Counted from the stretch's first letter, positions 23,189 to 32,677 are shown. The stretch: DNA of 64,000 nt from Clostridium fungisolvens (GCF_014193895.1 NZ_BLZR01000001.1:682001-746000), one strand, 5' to 3'. The notes: generated by a model not told the origin, from the letters alone. A program made the numbers and translations.

Positions 23189-24466
23189 ATGAGTAAACTT
23201 GATTTTTCAGATCTAGAACGTGAAATTAAAGATACAGTTAAAAGTGCATTGGATTCCATAGATATAGATATCAATAATCTGAAGCAGGATTTTAATAATA
23301 AAGCAGAAGATACCATAAATGAAGTGAAAGAAAACGTGAAGACTAAATCTCAGAAATTTAATGATAAAATGAATGATAAAGCTCAGAAATTTAATGATAA
23401 GATGAAGAATAAATCTGAAAAATTTAATGATAAAATGAAATATAAGGTACAAAATCAATATAAAAACGTTACTGATATTGTTACTAAAGACCAAAAAGAG
23501 ATGCAAAAATATATAAGTAAGAAACCGGTAGGACGTGTATCTGGGGTAGTTTACATGACTTTGGGTATTACAGGAAGCGTGTTATTTGGTGTTCAAACGG
23601 CAGTATATGCAGCCTTTATTTCTGTTTTAGGTAAGTTCTTAATAGCAAATCTTGTAGGCCTTGGAGTGGTAGCATCATTTTTTATAATAAGTATGATAAT
23701 GACGTTTAAAGGTATAAGCTTAAGGAAAAGAGTGAGACGTTTTAGAAAATATATAAGTTGTCTTGGAAGTAATAGCTATTGCAATATTGAAAAATTGGCT
23801 AAAGTTATTGGTGAAAAAGAAAGGTTTGTTATTAAAGATTTAAGGAAGATGATTGAACTTGGTATGTTTACTCAAGGTCATTTAGATGATAATAATACAT
23901 TGCTTATGATAAGTAATGAAGTTTACGATAATTATCTAGAAGCACAGAAGGCTTATAAGAGACGTAAAGAAGAAGAACTTAGAAATGAGAAAAAAGAACA
24001 AGAAGAAGAAAAAATAAATGATCTACAAGATGAACAATTGAAGAGTACACTTGAAATTGGGAATAATTATATTGAGCAGATAAAGAAGTTGAATGATGCT
24101 ATACATGAAGAAAAAATTTCTACTAAATTAGGTAGGCTTCAGGATATTGTTGGGCAAATACTTAGCTTTGTAGAGAATAATCCTAAGAAGTTGCCAGCGG
24201 TTAGTAAGTTTATAAGACACTATCTGCCAATGACGATTAAATTGATCAGTACGTATAACGAGTTAAACGATCAAGCTGTACAAGGAGAAAATATTAAAAA
24301 GTCTAAAGTTGAGATTGAAAATACAATAGATACTGTTAATGATGCTTTTGAGAAGCTTCTGGATGATTTGTTTGAAGATGTTGCTTTAGATATTTCTACT
24401 GATATATCTGTACTACAAACACTTTTTACACAAGAAGGATTAACGAAAAATGATTTCAAGAAATAG
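23189..24466 (+). CDS. XpaC-like membrane protein (5-bromo-4-chloroindolyl phosphate hydrolysis family)
   Basis: 425 residues. Residues ~1-115 are charged and predicted coiled coil, with three perfect-length 11-residue repeats of the type QKFNDKMNDKA (about 55-87). Two membrane helices follow (about 118-145 and 148-175), then a basic stretch (RKRVRRFRKY), a small winged-helix-like segment (IEKLAKVIGEKERFVIKDLRKMIELG) and a C-terminal coiled coil. XpaC-family proteins are regularly found beside TelA, as here (29 bp apart). The family's biochemical role is not established despite its name. Start ATG follows ATGGAGG. Confidence 0.75.
   Translation: MSKLDFSDLEREIKDTVKSALDSIDIDINNLKQDFNNKAEDTINEVKENVKTKSQKFNDKMNDKAQKFNDKMKNKSEKFNDKMKYKVQNQYKNVTDIVTKDQKEMQKYISKKPVGRVSGVVYMTLGITGSVLFGVQTAVYAAFISVLGKFLIANLVGLGVVASFFIISMIMTFKGISLRKRVRRFRKYISCLGSNSYCNIEKLAKVIGEKERFVIKDLRKMIELGMFTQGHLDDNNTLLMISNEVYDNYLEAQKAYKRRKEEELRNEKKEQEEEKINDLQDEQLKSTLEIGNNYIEQIKKLNDAIHEEKISTKLGRLQDIVGQILSFVENNPKKLPAVSKFIRHYLPMTIKLISTYNELNDQAVQGENIKKSKVEIENTIDTVNDAFEKLLDDLFEDVALDISTDISVLQTLFTQEGLTKNDFKK
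23351..23449 (+). repeat. Three tandem 33 bp coding repeats
   Basis: Units 23351-23383, 23384-23416 and 23417-23449 each encode an (Q/E)KFNDKM-led 11-mer, which preserves an amphipathic helical heptad-like register. Near-identical DNA suggests slippage or recent duplication. Confidence 0.85.
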
Positions 24467-24494
24467 TATAGTGAATTAATAGGAGGAACTAAGA

Positions 24495-25640
24495 GTGAAT
24501 GATGAACTAAAAGAAAATATCAATATTACACCGAGTCTAACTTTTGACCCTTTTGAAGAGAATGTCACTACAACTAAAGTTCAAGAAGAAAAAAAGAAGA
24601 ATGATTTGATTGATGAAAGTTATCTTACAGATGAAGAAAAGAAAATGGTCTATGACTTTGTGGAGAAGATTGATATAACAAATTCTAACTCTATACTTCA
24701 ATATGGAGTGGGAGCACAAAAGAAAATTGCAGATTTTTCTGAAACAGCCTTAAACAATATCAAGATGAAGGAATTAGGTGAGATAGGTGAAATGCTCACT
24801 AATGTGGTAGGTGAACTAAAGAGTTTTGAAGATGAAGAGGATAAAAAGGGCTTTTTTGGCTTCTTTAAGAAAACTTCAGAGAAGATAACCAGGGTGAGAG
24901 CAAAATATGAGAAGGTAGAAGCAAACATAAATAAGATTTGTAATCAGCTTGAAAGTCACCAGATCCAACTTCTGAAAGATATTGCTATGCTTGATAAAAT
25001 GTATGAGATAAACAAGGTGTACTTTAAAGAGCTTTCTATGTATATATTTGCAGGAAAGAAAAAACTTGAAAAGTTGGAGAAGGAAGAACTTCCGTTGTTA
25101 GTAGATAGAGCAACGAAATCAGGCCTTCCAGAAGATGCTCAAGCGACTAATGATTTCGTATCTCTTTGTAATCGCTTTGAAAAGAAGATTCATGATCTGG
25201 AGTTAACTAGAATGATATCACTTCAGATGGCTCCGCAGATTCGTCTTGTTCAAAATAATGATTCTTTAATGTCAGAGAAAATACAATCTACAATAGTGAA
25301 TACAATACCACTTTGGAAAAGTCAAATTGTTTTGGCTCTTGGGGTTGCACATTCTACTAATGCTGCGAGAGTACAAAATGAAGTTACTAATATGACTAAT
25401 GAACTACTTAGAAAAAACGCAGAGACTCTTAAGATGTCAACTATAGAGACAGCTAAAGAATCAGAAAGAGGGATTGTAGATATCGAAACACTTCGTGCTA
25501 CAAATGAATCTTTAATTTCCACTCTAGATGAGGTGCTTCGAATACAAACAGAAGGTCGTCAAAAGCGTAAGGAAGCGGAAGTGGAATTACAAAGTATTGA
25601 AGAGCAGTTAAAGAATAAACTCTTGAGTCTTAGAAATTAA
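24495..25640 (+). CDS. TelA family toxic anion resistance protein
   Basis: 381 residues, almost entirely helical, matching the TelA/KlaA family. Typical family segments are seen: YGVGAQKKIADFSETAL (about 66-82), a long helical middle and SLQMAPQIRLVQNND followed by TIPLWKSQIVLALG (about 247-281). Known relatives are linked to tellurite or cell-envelope antimicrobial tolerance; the mechanism is unknown. The start is GTG 24495 with AGGAGG at 24481. It is translated from the XpaC transcript. A perfect terminator follows. Confidence 0.88.
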   Translation: MNDELKENINITPSLTFDPFEENVTTTKVQEEKKKNDLIDESYLTDEEKKMVYDFVEKIDITNSNSILQYGVGAQKKIADFSETALNNIKMKELGEIGEMLTNVVGELKSFEDEEDKKGFFGFFKKTSEKITRVRAKYEKVEANINKICNQLESHQIQLLKDIAMLDKMYEINKVYFKELSMYIFAGKKKLEKLEKEELPLLVDRATKSGLPEDAQATNDFVSLCNRFEKKIHDLELTRMISLQMAPQIRLVQNNDSLMSEKIQSTIVNTIPLWKSQIVLALGVAHSTNAARVQNEVTNMTNELLRKNAETLKMSTIETAKESERGIVDIETLRATNESLISTLDEVLRIQTEGRQKRKEAEVELQSIEEQLKNKLLSLRN

Positions 25641-25689
25641 TATATCACTAAGCGAAATTAAATAATAGAATTTGATTTTTTTATCTTAC

Positions 25690-25720
25690 ACTGGTATCAT
25701 TGCGATGATACCAGTTTTTT
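25690..25720 (+). terminator. Terminator of the XpaC-TelA operon
   Basis: ACTGGTATCAT (25690-25700) pairs perfectly with ATGATACCAGT (25705-25715), then TTTTT. Confidence 0.95.
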
Positions 25721-25796
25721 GCTGTTTAGAAAATATAAAATTTTAAAATTAGTTAAATGTAGATATTTCAATTGCTTTAGAAGTTGGAGGATGATT

Positions 25797-26546
25797 ATGG
25801 GAAACAGAATTTTAATAGAAGTTTGTTGTGGTTCAGTTGATGATGCTATAGAAGCAGAAAGAGGCGGGGCTGACAGAGTAGAACTAAATTCTAATGTAAT
25901 GTATGGAGGACTCACTCCTTCTGCTGGAGCTATACTTGAGGCTAAGGAAAGACTTAATATACCTGTAGTAGTAATGATAAGGCCTAGAGAAGGTGGATTT
26001 TGTTATACTGAAGAAGAATTTAGAGTAATGGAAAAGGATGTTAAAGTAGCACTACAGTGTGGAGCTGATGGTATAGTTTTCGGTATATTGAAAGAAGATG
26101 GAAGAATAGATATTGAAAGATGCAAAAGAATTGTTGAATTAGCAGGAGATAAGGAAGTTATTTTTCATAGAGCTATCGATGTTGTACCTGATGTGTTTGA
26201 AGCATTAGATATACTTATGGAATTAGGAGTTAAGAGAGTACTTACAAAGGCACAAGAGAATACCATTGAAGACGGGTATGAGCTACTCACAAAAATCATT
26301 GATCACTGTGGTGATAGGTTAGAAATCCTACCTGGTGGGATAAAGCTTCATAATGTAGAAGAATATGCACCAAAGCTTGGTTGTAATCAAATACATATTG
26401 CTTCATTTATCGAACAAACTGATCCATCAGCAAAACAAAAGCCACACGTGTTTTTCGGAAATGCTTCTAAGAATGCAGAGCATAAATATAATCTTATTAA
26501 CCAAGAGTTTGTAAGGAAAATAAGAGATGCTGTAGATAAAATATAA
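25797..26546 (+). CDS. cutC: CutC family protein (copper homeostasis-type TIM barrel)
   Basis: 249 residues. The N-terminus LIEVCCGSVDDAIEAERGGADRVELN is the CutC signature, followed by GGLTPSAG, VVMIRPREGGF and VFHRAIDV-like strands of a TIM barrel. CutC was named for copper tolerance but the enzymatic role is unsettled. Start ATG 25797 is six bases after GGAGG; a longer reading frame from 25719 overlaps the preceding terminator and is not credible. Its own terminator follows at 26588. Confidence 0.9.
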   Translation: MGNRILIEVCCGSVDDAIEAERGGADRVELNSNVMYGGLTPSAGAILEAKERLNIPVVVMIRPREGGFCYTEEEFRVMEKDVKVALQCGADGIVFGILKEDGRIDIERCKRIVELAGDKEVIFHRAIDVVPDVFEALDILMELGVKRVLTKAQENTIEDGYELLTKIIDHCGDRLEILPGGIKLHNVEEYAPKLGCNQIHIASFIEQTDPSAKQKPHVFFGNASKNAEHKYNLINQEFVRKIRDAVDKI

Positions 26547-26587
26547 TTATAAAAATTTATATTAGGAAGATTAAAAAAAGATTTGTA

Positions 26588-26624
26588 AAACCTCTCTGAA
26601 AAGGCTGATTCAGTGAGGTTTTTG
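26588..26624 (+). terminator. Terminator of cutC
   Basis: AAACCTCTCTGAA (26588-26600) pairs with TTCAGTGAGGTTT (26609-26621) with one mismatch, followed by TT. The next 350 bp to 26980 contain no ORF or other signal I can support. Confidence 0.85.
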
Positions 26625-26982
26625 CTTTAACTTAAGATGATGTGATCAACCTTTGTTGAAATTAATCTGAAAAAATCATTTAATTCTAATAGATCGCTCA
26701 TATAGCATCTCTTGTATAACCATTTAATTTCAACATTTGTACTAAACATAATCTAAAAATAACAACTGAGTCAGAAACTCTATACAGATGTATTTTGCAA
26801 ACTAGTAGCGAAAATATTTACGGAAATTTACGAAAATAAATTATTGAGATACATGATAGACTTATTAGTTGAAATAGAGATTTGCTATGGATTAATTAAT
26901 ATATAACTTGTACGTAAAAGTGAGAAAGACTAAGAGAATGAGATGTAAAATGAGCTTATGGGAAGAAAATACAAATTACCCA

Positions 26983-26998
26983 GTGAAAACGGTAACAA
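26983..26998 (+). promoter_or_regulatory. cre-like site (CcpA/LacI-type operator)
   Basis: GTGAAAACGGTAACAA matches the catabolite-responsive element pattern WTGNAANCGNWWNCWW at 15 of 16 positions, just upstream of the GH65 operon promoter. Carbon catabolite control is inferred. Confidence 0.65.
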
Positions 26999-27005
26999 AA
27001 GGAAG

Positions 27006-27053
27006 TTGAGAAAACAGTTTTCGGAAACTATAATAAAAATACAAAAACGTTTT
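27006..27053 (+). promoter_or_regulatory. GH65 operon promoter with two LacI-type operators
   Basis: TTGAGA (27006-27011), 17 bp, TATAAT (27029-27034). The palindrome GAAAACAGTTTTC (27010-27022) occupies the spacer, and a second, AAAACGTTTT (27044-27053), overlaps the expected start of transcription. Both resemble LacI-family sites; the LacI gene of the operon is the likely binder. Confidence 0.75.
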
Positions 27054-27075
27054 CGAAGAGGGGTGGTTAGAAATT

Positions 27076-29355
27076 ATGAATTTATGGGAGGTAGAGTTAG
27101 GCCAATATAATAAAAATGATATCAAGAAATACGAAACCATTTTTGTGCTGGCTAATGGATACAAAGGTCTACGAGGAAGCTTAGAATTTTCAACGCTCGG
27201 AAATAGAGGGAACTTTGTAGCTGGAGTCTTTGATAAAGGCCAAGCTCAGGTAACTGAAATTGTAAACTGTCAGGATCCACTAGGTTTTAATATCTATATA
27301 GATAATGAACTTGTGAACATGGAAGAGTGTTCGGTAGATAGTTTTAAAAGAGTACTTAATATGAAGGAAGCTATCCTTTCTGCGGAATTAGTTGTAACTA
27401 CTAAGTCAGGAAAAACAATAGAGATTAATTCGGAAAGATATGTGAGTAAACGTAATGTTCATAGATGGGCAAGTAAGTATGAAATAACACCTAAAAATTT
27501 TAGTGGGAAGGTATTTATAGAAAACTATATAGACGGCAGCATAACTAATAGTTCTAATGATGTTATGAATAGGACAAAGCACCTCGGTATAATACAAGCT
27601 TATGATATACGACCAGGTATAGCACTAGAAACAAGAACTATTGATAAGAAAATAGGAATAATAGAGCTTACTAGATTAATTGGAGAGAATTTAAAAGGTA
27701 ATATCTTTAAAGCAAGGAGATACAGTCAGCTGGGAGAAAAGGTAGTAGAAGTATATGAAACCTTTATGAGAGCAGGAAATACTGAAACTATCTATAAGTA
27801 TGGAACTACTTATACTGATAGAGATACTGATGAAAAACTCTATTACTCAGCCTTAGAAGAATTGAATAACTTTGTTCTAGAAGGTTATGAGACAGAAAAA
27901 ACTAGTCATTCTGATGCTTGGGATGAAGTTTGGAAGGATATAGACATTCAAATACAAGGAGATGATAAAGCACAAGTTGGCATACGTTTTAATCTATTCC
28001 AGCTGGCAGCATCTGCTTATGAAGGTGATCAAAAGGTAAGTATAGCAGCAAAGGCATTACATGGAGAAGGTTATAAAGGACATGTGTTTTGGGATACTGA
28101 AGTATTTATGCTTCCATTTTTTATATATACTAGACCTAAAGCAGCAAAAGCGCTTTTGATGTATAGATATAATACTTTGGATGGAGCTAGAGAAAATGCA
28201 AGGTTAAGCGGCTATAAAGGAGCCAGATTCCCGTGGGAAGCGGCTGATGATGGCACAGAAGTTACACCAAAATGGGGATTTGATTATGAAGGCAATGCAG
28301 TAAGGATTTGGACTGGTGATGAAGAGTTCCACATAAATTCTGATATTGCTTTTGGGATAACTGAATATTTTAGAGTTACAGGAGATGAAGATTTTCTAAT
28401 AAACTTTGGGGTTGAAATGCTTTTAGATACTGCAAAGTTTTGGGAAAGTAGAGTTGAGTACAATAAGGAAGAGGATAGATATGAGATAAACTCGGTCATA
28501 GGACCAGATGAATTCCATGAACATGTTAATAATAATGTTTTTACAAATTATCTTGCAAAATGGAATATTGATAAAGCTCTTTATTTTAAAGAATGGCTTA
28601 ATGGAAAAGATGAGAATAAACTTAAGATTTTATGTAATCAGTTATGTGTAAATGAAGAAGATTTTGAAAAGTGGGTAGATATTTCAAGGAAGATATATAT
28701 TCCTAAAAGTGAAGATGGGACTATTATAGAACAGTTTCAAGGTTTCTTTGATTTAGACTATCTCCCTATAACAGAATATGATCAAAATAGTATGCCAATT
28801 TGGCCAAAGGGAGTTAAGCTTGACAGACTGGGAGATACTCAACTAATTAAGCAAGCTGATGTGGTACAACTTATGCTTATGCTCCCAGAGGAATTTTCCT
28901 ATGATATTAAGAAAGCAAACTATGAGTACTATGAAAAGAGAACTATGCACAAATCCTCATTAAGTCCATCAATGTATTCAATCTTAGGTCTTGCAGTTGG
29001 AGACACAAACAATGCATATAAGTATTTCATGAAAACAGTATATACAGACTTAGAGGATAATCAAGGTAATACTGACTTTGGATTGCATGGTGCTTCTACT
29101 GGAGGGTCATGGCAAAGCGTGGTTTTTGGTTTTGCAGGATTATCCATTGGACTGGATGGCAACTTAAAATTAAGACCTTGGATTCCAAGCAATTGGGACA
29201 AATTATGTTTTGGAGTTAATTGGAGAAATTCAAAGCTTCAGTTCTCCATATATCAAGATGTTGTTGAGGTATATTCTACTGGGGAAAATTCTATTTCAGT
29301 CAATGACAGAATATATAAAATATCTAAAAATTCGACAGTAGTTATTAAAAAGTAG
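27076..29355 (+). CDS. Glycoside hydrolase family 65 disaccharide phosphorylase
   Basis: 759 residues, the length of GH65 phosphorylases. N-terminal beta-sandwich (~1-260), (alpha/alpha)6 barrel (~300-680) and C-terminal beta-sheet domain. The catalytic region has GPDEFHEHVNNN (about 476-487) with the general-acid Glu, the substrate-facing GHVFWDTEVFMLP, and a HGASTGGSW phosphate-site-like loop. These enzymes split maltose, kojibiose, nigerose, trehalose or related alpha-glucosides with phosphate to give beta-glucose 1-phosphate. Specificity cannot be read here. There is no beta-phosphoglucomutase in the operon. It is cytoplasmic and served by the ABC importer downstream. Confidence 0.9.
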   Translation: MNLWEVELGQYNKNDIKKYETIFVLANGYKGLRGSLEFSTLGNRGNFVAGVFDKGQAQVTEIVNCQDPLGFNIYIDNELVNMEECSVDSFKRVLNMKEAILSAELVVTTKSGKTIEINSERYVSKRNVHRWASKYEITPKNFSGKVFIENYIDGSITNSSNDVMNRTKHLGIIQAYDIRPGIALETRTIDKKIGIIELTRLIGENLKGNIFKARRYSQLGEKVVEVYETFMRAGNTETIYKYGTTYTDRDTDEKLYYSALEELNNFVLEGYETEKTSHSDAWDEVWKDIDIQIQGDDKAQVGIRFNLFQLAASAYEGDQKVSIAAKALHGEGYKGHVFWDTEVFMLPFFIYTRPKAAKALLMYRYNTLDGARENARLSGYKGARFPWEAADDGTEVTPKWGFDYEGNAVRIWTGDEEFHINSDIAFGITEYFRVTGDEDFLINFGVEMLLDTAKFWESRVEYNKEEDRYEINSVIGPDEFHEHVNNNVFTNYLAKWNIDKALYFKEWLNGKDENKLKILCNQLCVNEEDFEKWVDISRKIYIPKSEDGTIIEQFQGFFDLDYLPITEYDQNSMPIWPKGVKLDRLGDTQLIKQADVVQLMLMLPEEFSYDIKKANYEYYEKRTMHKSSLSPSMYSILGLAVGDTNNAYKYFMKTVYTDLEDNQGNTDFGLHGASTGGSWQSVVFGFAGLSIGLDGNLKLRPWIPSNWDKLCFGVNWRNSKLQFSIYQDVVEVYSTGENSISVNDRIYKISKNSTVVIKK

Positions 29356-29414
29356 TTCTAAAAGCACTATAATAGTACTTATGGATAAATCTTCAATGAT
29401 AAAGGGGTAAAATT

Positions 29415-30431
29415 ATGCAAGGAAAGAATATTACAATTCGAGATGTAGCAAAGAAGGCAGGCGTTTCTATAAGTACTGTTTCTAGAGCTTTTAATAAATA
29501 TGAAGATATAAGTGAAAGTACAAGAGAGCATATCCTTAAGATAGCAGCGGAGCTTGGATATCATCCTAATATAGTTGCTAAGAGTTTAAGTGCTAACAGA
29601 AATTATCGTATGGCTATTATAGTAGAGGATTACATGCCAGACGATTATGCAACTTATGAGATTTTTATGGCGTTTAGATCTGAGCTTTCTGAACAAGGAT
29701 ATGAATCAATAATTCTATCCACGACAACAGATATTCAAAAGGTGGAAAACTTAAGTAAGATACCTCATGAAAAGCAAGTGGATGGAGTATTTATATTGGG
29801 ATTGAAGATGACTGATGAATACTTTAAACAATTAGAAAGTTTTAAGTATCCATGTGTTTTATACGATATTTCTATCAAAAATGATTTGTGCAGCTCCGTA
29901 GGTGTAGATAACGTAAAAGGTGCTGCGAAGGCAGTAGAACACTTAATAGAGCAAGGTCACGAAAAGATAGCATTTATTAATGGACATGAAGATGCTCAAG
30001 TAAGCTATGAAAGATTAGACGGCTATTACTTAGCATTAGCAAGACAGGGATTATTAATTGATAAAAACCTTGTTATTAGTGGCGGTTTTAGTTTTGATGG
30101 TGGAAAAGAAGCTGCAGTTAAACTAATCGGTGAGCATAAGGAGGTTACCGCTATATTTTGTGCTTCAGATTTAATGGCTTGTGGTGCGATGGAAGGAATT
30201 AAGGAAATGGGGCTCTGCATTCCGGAAGACATAGCTGTTGTTGGATTTGATGATATAAATATATGTGAATATGTAACGCCAAAGCTTACGACTATTAGAC
30301 AAGAAAGAGATAAGATAGGAAGAACTGCAGCTTTGCAGTTAGTTGAAATGATAAATGGTAAATCACCAGCAAGAAGTATCATAGAGCCGAAATTAATAGT
30401 GAGGGAGTCGTCAGTTAAGATAAAAAAATGA
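29415..30431 (+). CDS. LacI family transcriptional regulator
   Basis: 338 residues. The N-terminal headpiece ITIRDVAKKAGVSISTVSRAFN (about 5-26) carries the LacI helix-turn-helix and the hinge helix is read from NIVAKSLSANRN. The periplasmic-binding-protein-like effector domain fills the rest, with YERLDGYYLAL and AVVGFDDINICEYVTPKLTTIRQ typical of the family. It lies between the GH65 and importer genes and probably represses the operon through the two palindromes at 27010-27053. The inducer would be the imported sugar or a phosphorylated product (inference). Confidence 0.92.
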   Translation: MQGKNITIRDVAKKAGVSISTVSRAFNKYEDISESTREHILKIAAELGYHPNIVAKSLSANRNYRMAIIVEDYMPDDYATYEIFMAFRSELSEQGYESIILSTTTDIQKVENLSKIPHEKQVDGVFILGLKMTDEYFKQLESFKYPCVLYDISIKNDLCSSVGVDNVKGAAKAVEHLIEQGHEKIAFINGHEDAQVSYERLDGYYLALARQGLLIDKNLVISGGFSFDGGKEAAVKLIGEHKEVTAIFCASDLMACGAMEGIKEMGLCIPEDIAVVGFDDINICEYVTPKLTTIRQERDKIGRTAALQLVEMINGKSPARSIIEPKLIVRESSVKIKK

Positions 30432-30451
30432 ATTTATGAGGGGATGTTATT

Positions 30452-31672
30452 ATGAGAAAAAGATTATTATCAATTGTATCAGCAGCTGTTATAGTAACAG
30501 GTTTATTTGCTGGATGTGGTAACAGCAGTAAAGATAACAGTTCAAGTGAATCTAATAAAAAAATTACACTTAAGGTAGGGGTTTGGAGTTCATCTCCAGC
30601 TGAAACAAAATTATTAGATAGTCAAATAGCAGCTTTTACAAAAGCTCATCCAAACATAACTTTAGAGAAGCAAGTAATAACTGGAGATTACAATCAGGCT
30701 ATGCAGACAAAGATTGCATCTAAAACAGAACCAGATTTGTTTTATCTAGATGTATCTTTAGCTCAAGCATATATATCAAAAGGAGCGTTAGCACCTATAG
30801 ATGAATACTTAGATAAAGAAGATCTAAAAGATTTTTCATCAAATCTTCTAGCTGGATACCAAAAGGACGGAAAAACATATGGTCTTCCAAAGGATACTAA
30901 TGTTTTAGCGCTATTCTATAACAAAGATATGCTTTCAAAAGCAGGAGTTTCAGTGCCAACAACTTGGGCAGAGCTTCAAGATGTAGCAAAGAAACTTACA
31001 ACTGATAAGGTAAAGGGATTAGCACTTCAAGATGATGTAGCTAGATGGGGAGTCTTCGCAAATCAATCAGGAAGCAAAATATATGATGACGGAAAATTAA
31101 ATATAACTAATGAAGGAACTATAAAGGGACTTGATTTTTATACCTCCTTTGTTAAGAATGGTACAGGTTCTGATCCTAAATCCTTAGGCGCAGGCTGGGG
31201 AGGAGAGGCCTTCTATAAAGAAAAGGCTGCAATGACTTTCGAAGGTGGATGGTTAATTCCAGCTATTGCTGAATCAGCACCAAATCTAAAATATGGTATT
31301 GCTTTATTACCAAAAGGTGATAACGATGGAAACTATGCGTTCACAGTTTCTTACTCTATGAGTAAGAATACAAAGAATCCTAAGGAGACAGCAGAAGCAA
31401 TTAAATTCTTAACAGGAAAAGAAGCTCAACAGATGACCGCTGAAAGTGGATTGGCTATGCCAACTAGAACTTCACTTGGAGATGTATACGTTTCAAAGTT
31501 CCCTGAGAGAAAGGCTTTAGTTGATGGAGTTGCTAATGCTACAGTTTATACTTATGGATTAGAACATGCTAAAGTAAATGATGCACTTACTAATGCTTGC
31601 ACTGAAGTAAGACTTGGAAAATCAGATGCTAAAACTGCATTAGAAAAGGTAAAAACATCTATAGGACAATAG
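30452..31672 (+). CDS. Sugar ABC transporter substrate-binding lipoprotein (CUT1 type)
   Basis: 406 residues. The N-terminus is a lipoprotein signal peptide (RKRLL, hydrophobic core, lipobox LFAGC with Cys 24 approximately), then a Ser/Asn linker and an extracellular solute-binding family 1 fold (LKVGVWSSSPAETKLL ... KTYGLPKDTNVLALFYNKDML). It is anchored outside the membrane and delivers an oligosaccharide to the two permeases. It lies 20 bp after the LacI gene. The hairpin directly after it may leave more of this transcript than of the permease part. Confidence 0.92.
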   Translation: MRKRLLSIVSAAVIVTGLFAGCGNSSKDNSSSESNKKITLKVGVWSSSPAETKLLDSQIAAFTKAHPNITLEKQVITGDYNQAMQTKIASKTEPDLFYLDVSLAQAYISKGALAPIDEYLDKEDLKDFSSNLLAGYQKDGKTYGLPKDTNVLALFYNKDMLSKAGVSVPTTWAELQDVAKKLTTDKVKGLALQDDVARWGVFANQSGSKIYDDGKLNITNEGTIKGLDFYTSFVKNGTGSDPKSLGAGWGGEAFYKEKAAMTFEGGWLIPAIAESAPNLKYGIALLPKGDNDGNYAFTVSYSMSKNTKNPKETAEAIKFLTGKEAQQMTAESGLAMPTRTSLGDVYVSKFPERKALVDGVANATVYTYGLEHAKVNDALTNACTEVRLGKSDAKTALEKVKTSIGQ

Positions 31673-31678
31673 TGTAAT

Positions 31679-31709
31679 AGGGAAGCGTAGTTGTACGCTT
31701 CCTATTTTT
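31679..31709 (+). terminator. Internal (attenuating) terminator within the sugar ABC operon
   Basis: GGAAGCGTA (31681-31689) pairs perfectly with TACGCTTCC (31694-31702), extended by AATA/TATT with one bulged G, and followed by TATTTTT. It sits between the binding-protein and permease genes, with no new promoter apparent after it. Confidence 0.85.
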
Positions 31710-31729
31710 AAAAGAGAGGAGTGAGTCTT

Positions 31730-32665
31730 ATGCATCAAATCCAGAATAATAGAAGGGCTTCACTTAAGAAAAATAGCAGTAAATATAAAGTTAGAGAAAA
31801 AATTGATGGATGGCTTTTTGTACTTCCTTTCGTAATTTCAGCTTTGATTTTTTTCATAGGTCCAATGGTTACAGCTTTTATTCTAAGCTTTAAAGAATAT
31901 TCTCTTCTTGATGGCGTAAGCATATTTGAGGCAAAAAATGTAGGGCTTAAAAACTATATAGATGTTTTTAAAGATGTTGACTTTAGAATAGCTGTATTAA
32001 ATACAATTAAATATTCAATAACAGTAGTACCGGCACAACTTATCATTGCGTTGTTACTGGCATTAGTTGTTGACTCAAATATAAAAGGAAAGACTTTTTT
32101 CAGGGTTGCTTATTATATACCTACATTAACATCCACTGTTGCAGTTTCAGTTATGTTTTTGTTTATATTCAATGTAGATGGAGTTTTAAATAAGTTTTTA
32201 GCTATATTCCATGTGGCGCCGAAGAATTGGTTTTCAGAGCCTAACTTTGCTCTTCCTGCAATAATAATAATGGCTGTATGGGCTTCCGTTGGTAACTACA
32301 TGATAATATTTTTATCAGGGCTTCAAGATATTCCAGTCAATATACATGAAGCAGCTACTATAGATGGAGCTAGTAATCTCCAAAGATTTTTCAAAATAAC
32401 ACTGCCTTTAATAAGACCAACTTTCTTTTTCAACTTAGTTGTGTCAATTATAGGAACTCTTCAAGTTTTTGATCAGGCATATATAATTTCCGGAGGAACT
32501 GGAGGGCCTTTGGGAAAAACTATGACAATAGTATTATATCTATACAATAAAGGCTTTAAGGATTTTAGAATGGGGTATGCAAGTGCTATCGCTTTTGTTC
32601 TGTTCGCGATGATTTTTGCCCTTACATTAGTTCAAAAATCAATATTTAAAGAAGAAAGTGCATAG
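31730..32665 (+). CDS. Sugar ABC transporter permease (MalF-like)
   Basis: 311 residues, about six membrane helices. The EAA loop HEAATIDGASNLQRFFKITLP (about 206-226), which docks onto the ATPase, is intact. A long soluble N-terminus (~25 residues, charged) precedes the first helix. I prefer ATG 31730 over the in-frame GTG 31721, because AGAGAGGA lies closest to the right distance. First of two permeases, 12 bp ahead of the second. Confidence 0.9.
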   Translation: MHQIQNNRRASLKKNSSKYKVREKIDGWLFVLPFVISALIFFIGPMVTAFILSFKEYSLLDGVSIFEAKNVGLKNYIDVFKDVDFRIAVLNTIKYSITVVPAQLIIALLLALVVDSNIKGKTFFRVAYYIPTLTSTVAVSVMFLFIFNVDGVLNKFLAIFHVAPKNWFSEPNFALPAIIIMAVWASVGNYMIIFLSGLQDIPVNIHEAATIDGASNLQRFFKITLPLIRPTFFFNLVVSIIGTLQVFDQAYIISGGTGGPLGKTMTIVLYLYNKGFKDFRMGYASAIAFVLFAMIFALTLVQKSIFKEESA

Positions 32666-32677
32666 GAGGGAAGTAAG

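Noticed and set aside
23213..23506. Minus-strand hydrophobic 97-residue frame
   Set aside because: Shadow of the XpaC coiled-coil repeats; Lys/Asn-rich codons read backwards give Phe/Leu/Ile.
25719..25796. Longer cutC reading frame
   Set aside because: It starts in the XpaC-TelA terminator and adds residues unlike CutC; ATG 25797 has a proper ribosome binding site.
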